Below are positions 31,004 through 31,422 of a stretch of DNA of 31,422 nucleotides, piece after piece. How positions within the stretch are numbered: the first letter of the stretch is position 1; the number at the start of each line of letters is the position of its first letter. This DNA is from a virus: the IMG/VR virus record IMGVR_UViG_3300045922_000987, positions 1 through 31,422 of that record. One strand, written 5' to 3'. The notes beneath the pieces were generated by a model. The model made no database searches. It had not been told where the DNA came from and saw only the letters and a program-made list of their open reading frames with translations. A program made the translations under genes and the position numbers.

Positions 31004-31035
31004 CGCCCGGGGAGTGGCCGGAGCAGCCCTCCCTG
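30981..31035 (+). promoter_or_regulatory. Programmed -1 ribosomal frameshift signal
   Basis: The heptamer C CCA AAC (30994-31000) is in phase with the zero frame and fits X XXY YYZ. The zero-frame stop TGA follows at once (31001-31003). Upstream, AGGAGG (30981-30986) could pair with 16S rRNA and stimulate slippage. Downstream, a seven-base spacer leads to a stem (31008-31014 with 31029-31035, one G-U pair), which can extend by three pairs past a bulge. All elements expected for -1 frameshifting are present. Confidence 0.8.
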
Positions 31036-31332
31036 CGCTTCCTCATTCATTGGGCGCTCCGCCGCGAGGAACTCTGCGATCCAGGCCTCTGCCCCGATGC
31101 TCCGGATGAAAGCGGGAGGTGCGATCATTGCCCGCTGGACAAACTGGATGCCGCTCAAACCTCTGAATCTGGACTGCTAATCCGGCGAGCGGTAGACCTT
31201 CGGGCAGCGCTGAAGCTGGGCGTGCGAATCGGCCTCCAAGAGATCGGGGCGGACGAGTTCAGCACAATCCTGATTCTCGACGAGGAGTGCGGGAAGCATG
31301 ATCTCGAAAAGATGCAGGCCAAGACTCCCTAA
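31000..31332 (+). CDS. T-like extension of the tail chaperone, reached by -1 frameshift
   Basis: An open frame of about 110 residues with no ATG, GTG or TTG start: it begins LTPGEWPEQPSLRFLIHWAL and ends at TAA 31330-31332. The in-frame stop upstream is at 30958-30960. It contains a four-cysteine knuckle (EELCDPGLCPDAPD, then RCDHCPLDKLD) and a helical C-terminus (VDLRAALKLGVRIGLQEIGA). It is the -1 frame extension of the 206-residue chaperone, giving a fusion of about 316 residues. Initiation at CTG 31000, a CTGA overlap with AGGAGG 13 bases upstream, is the alternative. The cysteine part may bind the tape measure or tube protein. Confidence 0.72.
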   Translation: MTPGEWPEQPSLRFLIHWALRREELCDPGLCPDAPDESGRCDHCPLDKLDAAQTSESGLLIRRAVDLRAALKLGVRIGLQEIGADEFSTILILDEECGKHDLEKMQAKTP

Positions 31333-31343
31333 CCGGCGGGCAC

Positions 31344-31422
31344 TTATGAAGCTCGCCGCTTGCCAAGCCCCTCGGCGATCATTGCAGTCACAAGAGTGTT
31401 GAGACTGACGCCTTCCTCCCTC
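31344..31422 (-). CDS. HicB-like antitoxin, C-terminal part (runs off the right edge)
   Basis: On the minus strand the last 25 residues of a protein are visible: REEGVSLNTLVTAMIAEGLG, then KRRAS and TAA. This is the ribbon-helix-helix end typical of HicB antitoxins, where SLN followed by a hydrophobic helix is characteristic. The rest, and a hicA toxin gene that normally lies upstream, would be to the right of the window. It faces the tail genes from the opposite strand, as expected for a cargo gene inserted between chaperone and tape measure. Only a short piece is visible, so the call is moderate. Confidence 0.6.
   Translation of the reverse strand, partial: REEGVSLNTLVTAMIAEGLGKRRAS

Overview
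The window is most of an integrated tailed phage (or a phage-derived element) from a GC-rich bacterium. Gene density is very high. Most neighbouring genes overlap by ATGA, GTGA or a few bases, and clear AGGAGG-type ribosome binding sites occur throughout. The small proteins and codon choice would fit an Acidobacteriota-like soil bacterium, but nothing here proves the host. No rRNA, tRNA or CRISPR array was seen. The morphogenesis genes are of the lambda type (gpA-type terminase, gpB-type portal, gpW-like protein, tail tube), so the particle is probably a siphovirus; the window ends inside the tail genes.

Layout. (1) 1-1132: the C-terminal part of a large serine recombinase and a coupled HTH protein, ended by a hairpin terminator. 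(2) 1346-3980, minus strand: two overlapping genes of unknown function, placed like cargo between the recombinase and the early genes. (3) 3981-4375: a divergent control region with two related dyads, a tandem repeat and DnaA-box-like words. (4) 4376-13184, plus strand: an early replication and recombination operon. It holds two small unknowns, a sigma-like protein, a PD-(D/E)XK nuclease with an Fe-S type cysteine set, a Sak4-like ATPase, a DUF669 protein, an ERCC4 nuclease, a RecD2 helicase, and a CHC2/Toprim/VirE primase-helicase. (5) 13185-14118: eleven exact copies of a 10-bp word around an AT-rich patch, a candidate origin or operator array, running into an unknown gene. (6) 14286-20399: a modification region with one 5-methylcytosine methyltransferase, two ParB-domain methyltransferases of different catalytic motif, and several small phage proteins. 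(7) 20415-21496, minus strand: three small genes including a DUF3489 protein. (8) 21572-31332: packaging, head and tail genes in lambda order. (9) 31344-31422, minus strand: the end of a HicB-like antitoxin.

How it may work together. The sigma-like protein may switch transcription. The primase-helicase and RecD2, perhaps acting at the repeat array, would replicate the genome. The ATPase, DUF669 protein and two nucleases form a plausible single-strand annealing pathway. The three methyltransferases would mark the DNA against host restriction before packaging.

The strongest non-obvious signals are three. The first is a -1 frameshift cassette joining the tail chaperone gene (30383-31003) to a start-less downstream frame (to 31332). 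The second is the repeat array at 13189-13494. The third is the unrecognised two-gene module at 1346-3980. No CI-type repressor, lysis gene or tape measure gene was recognised inside the window.
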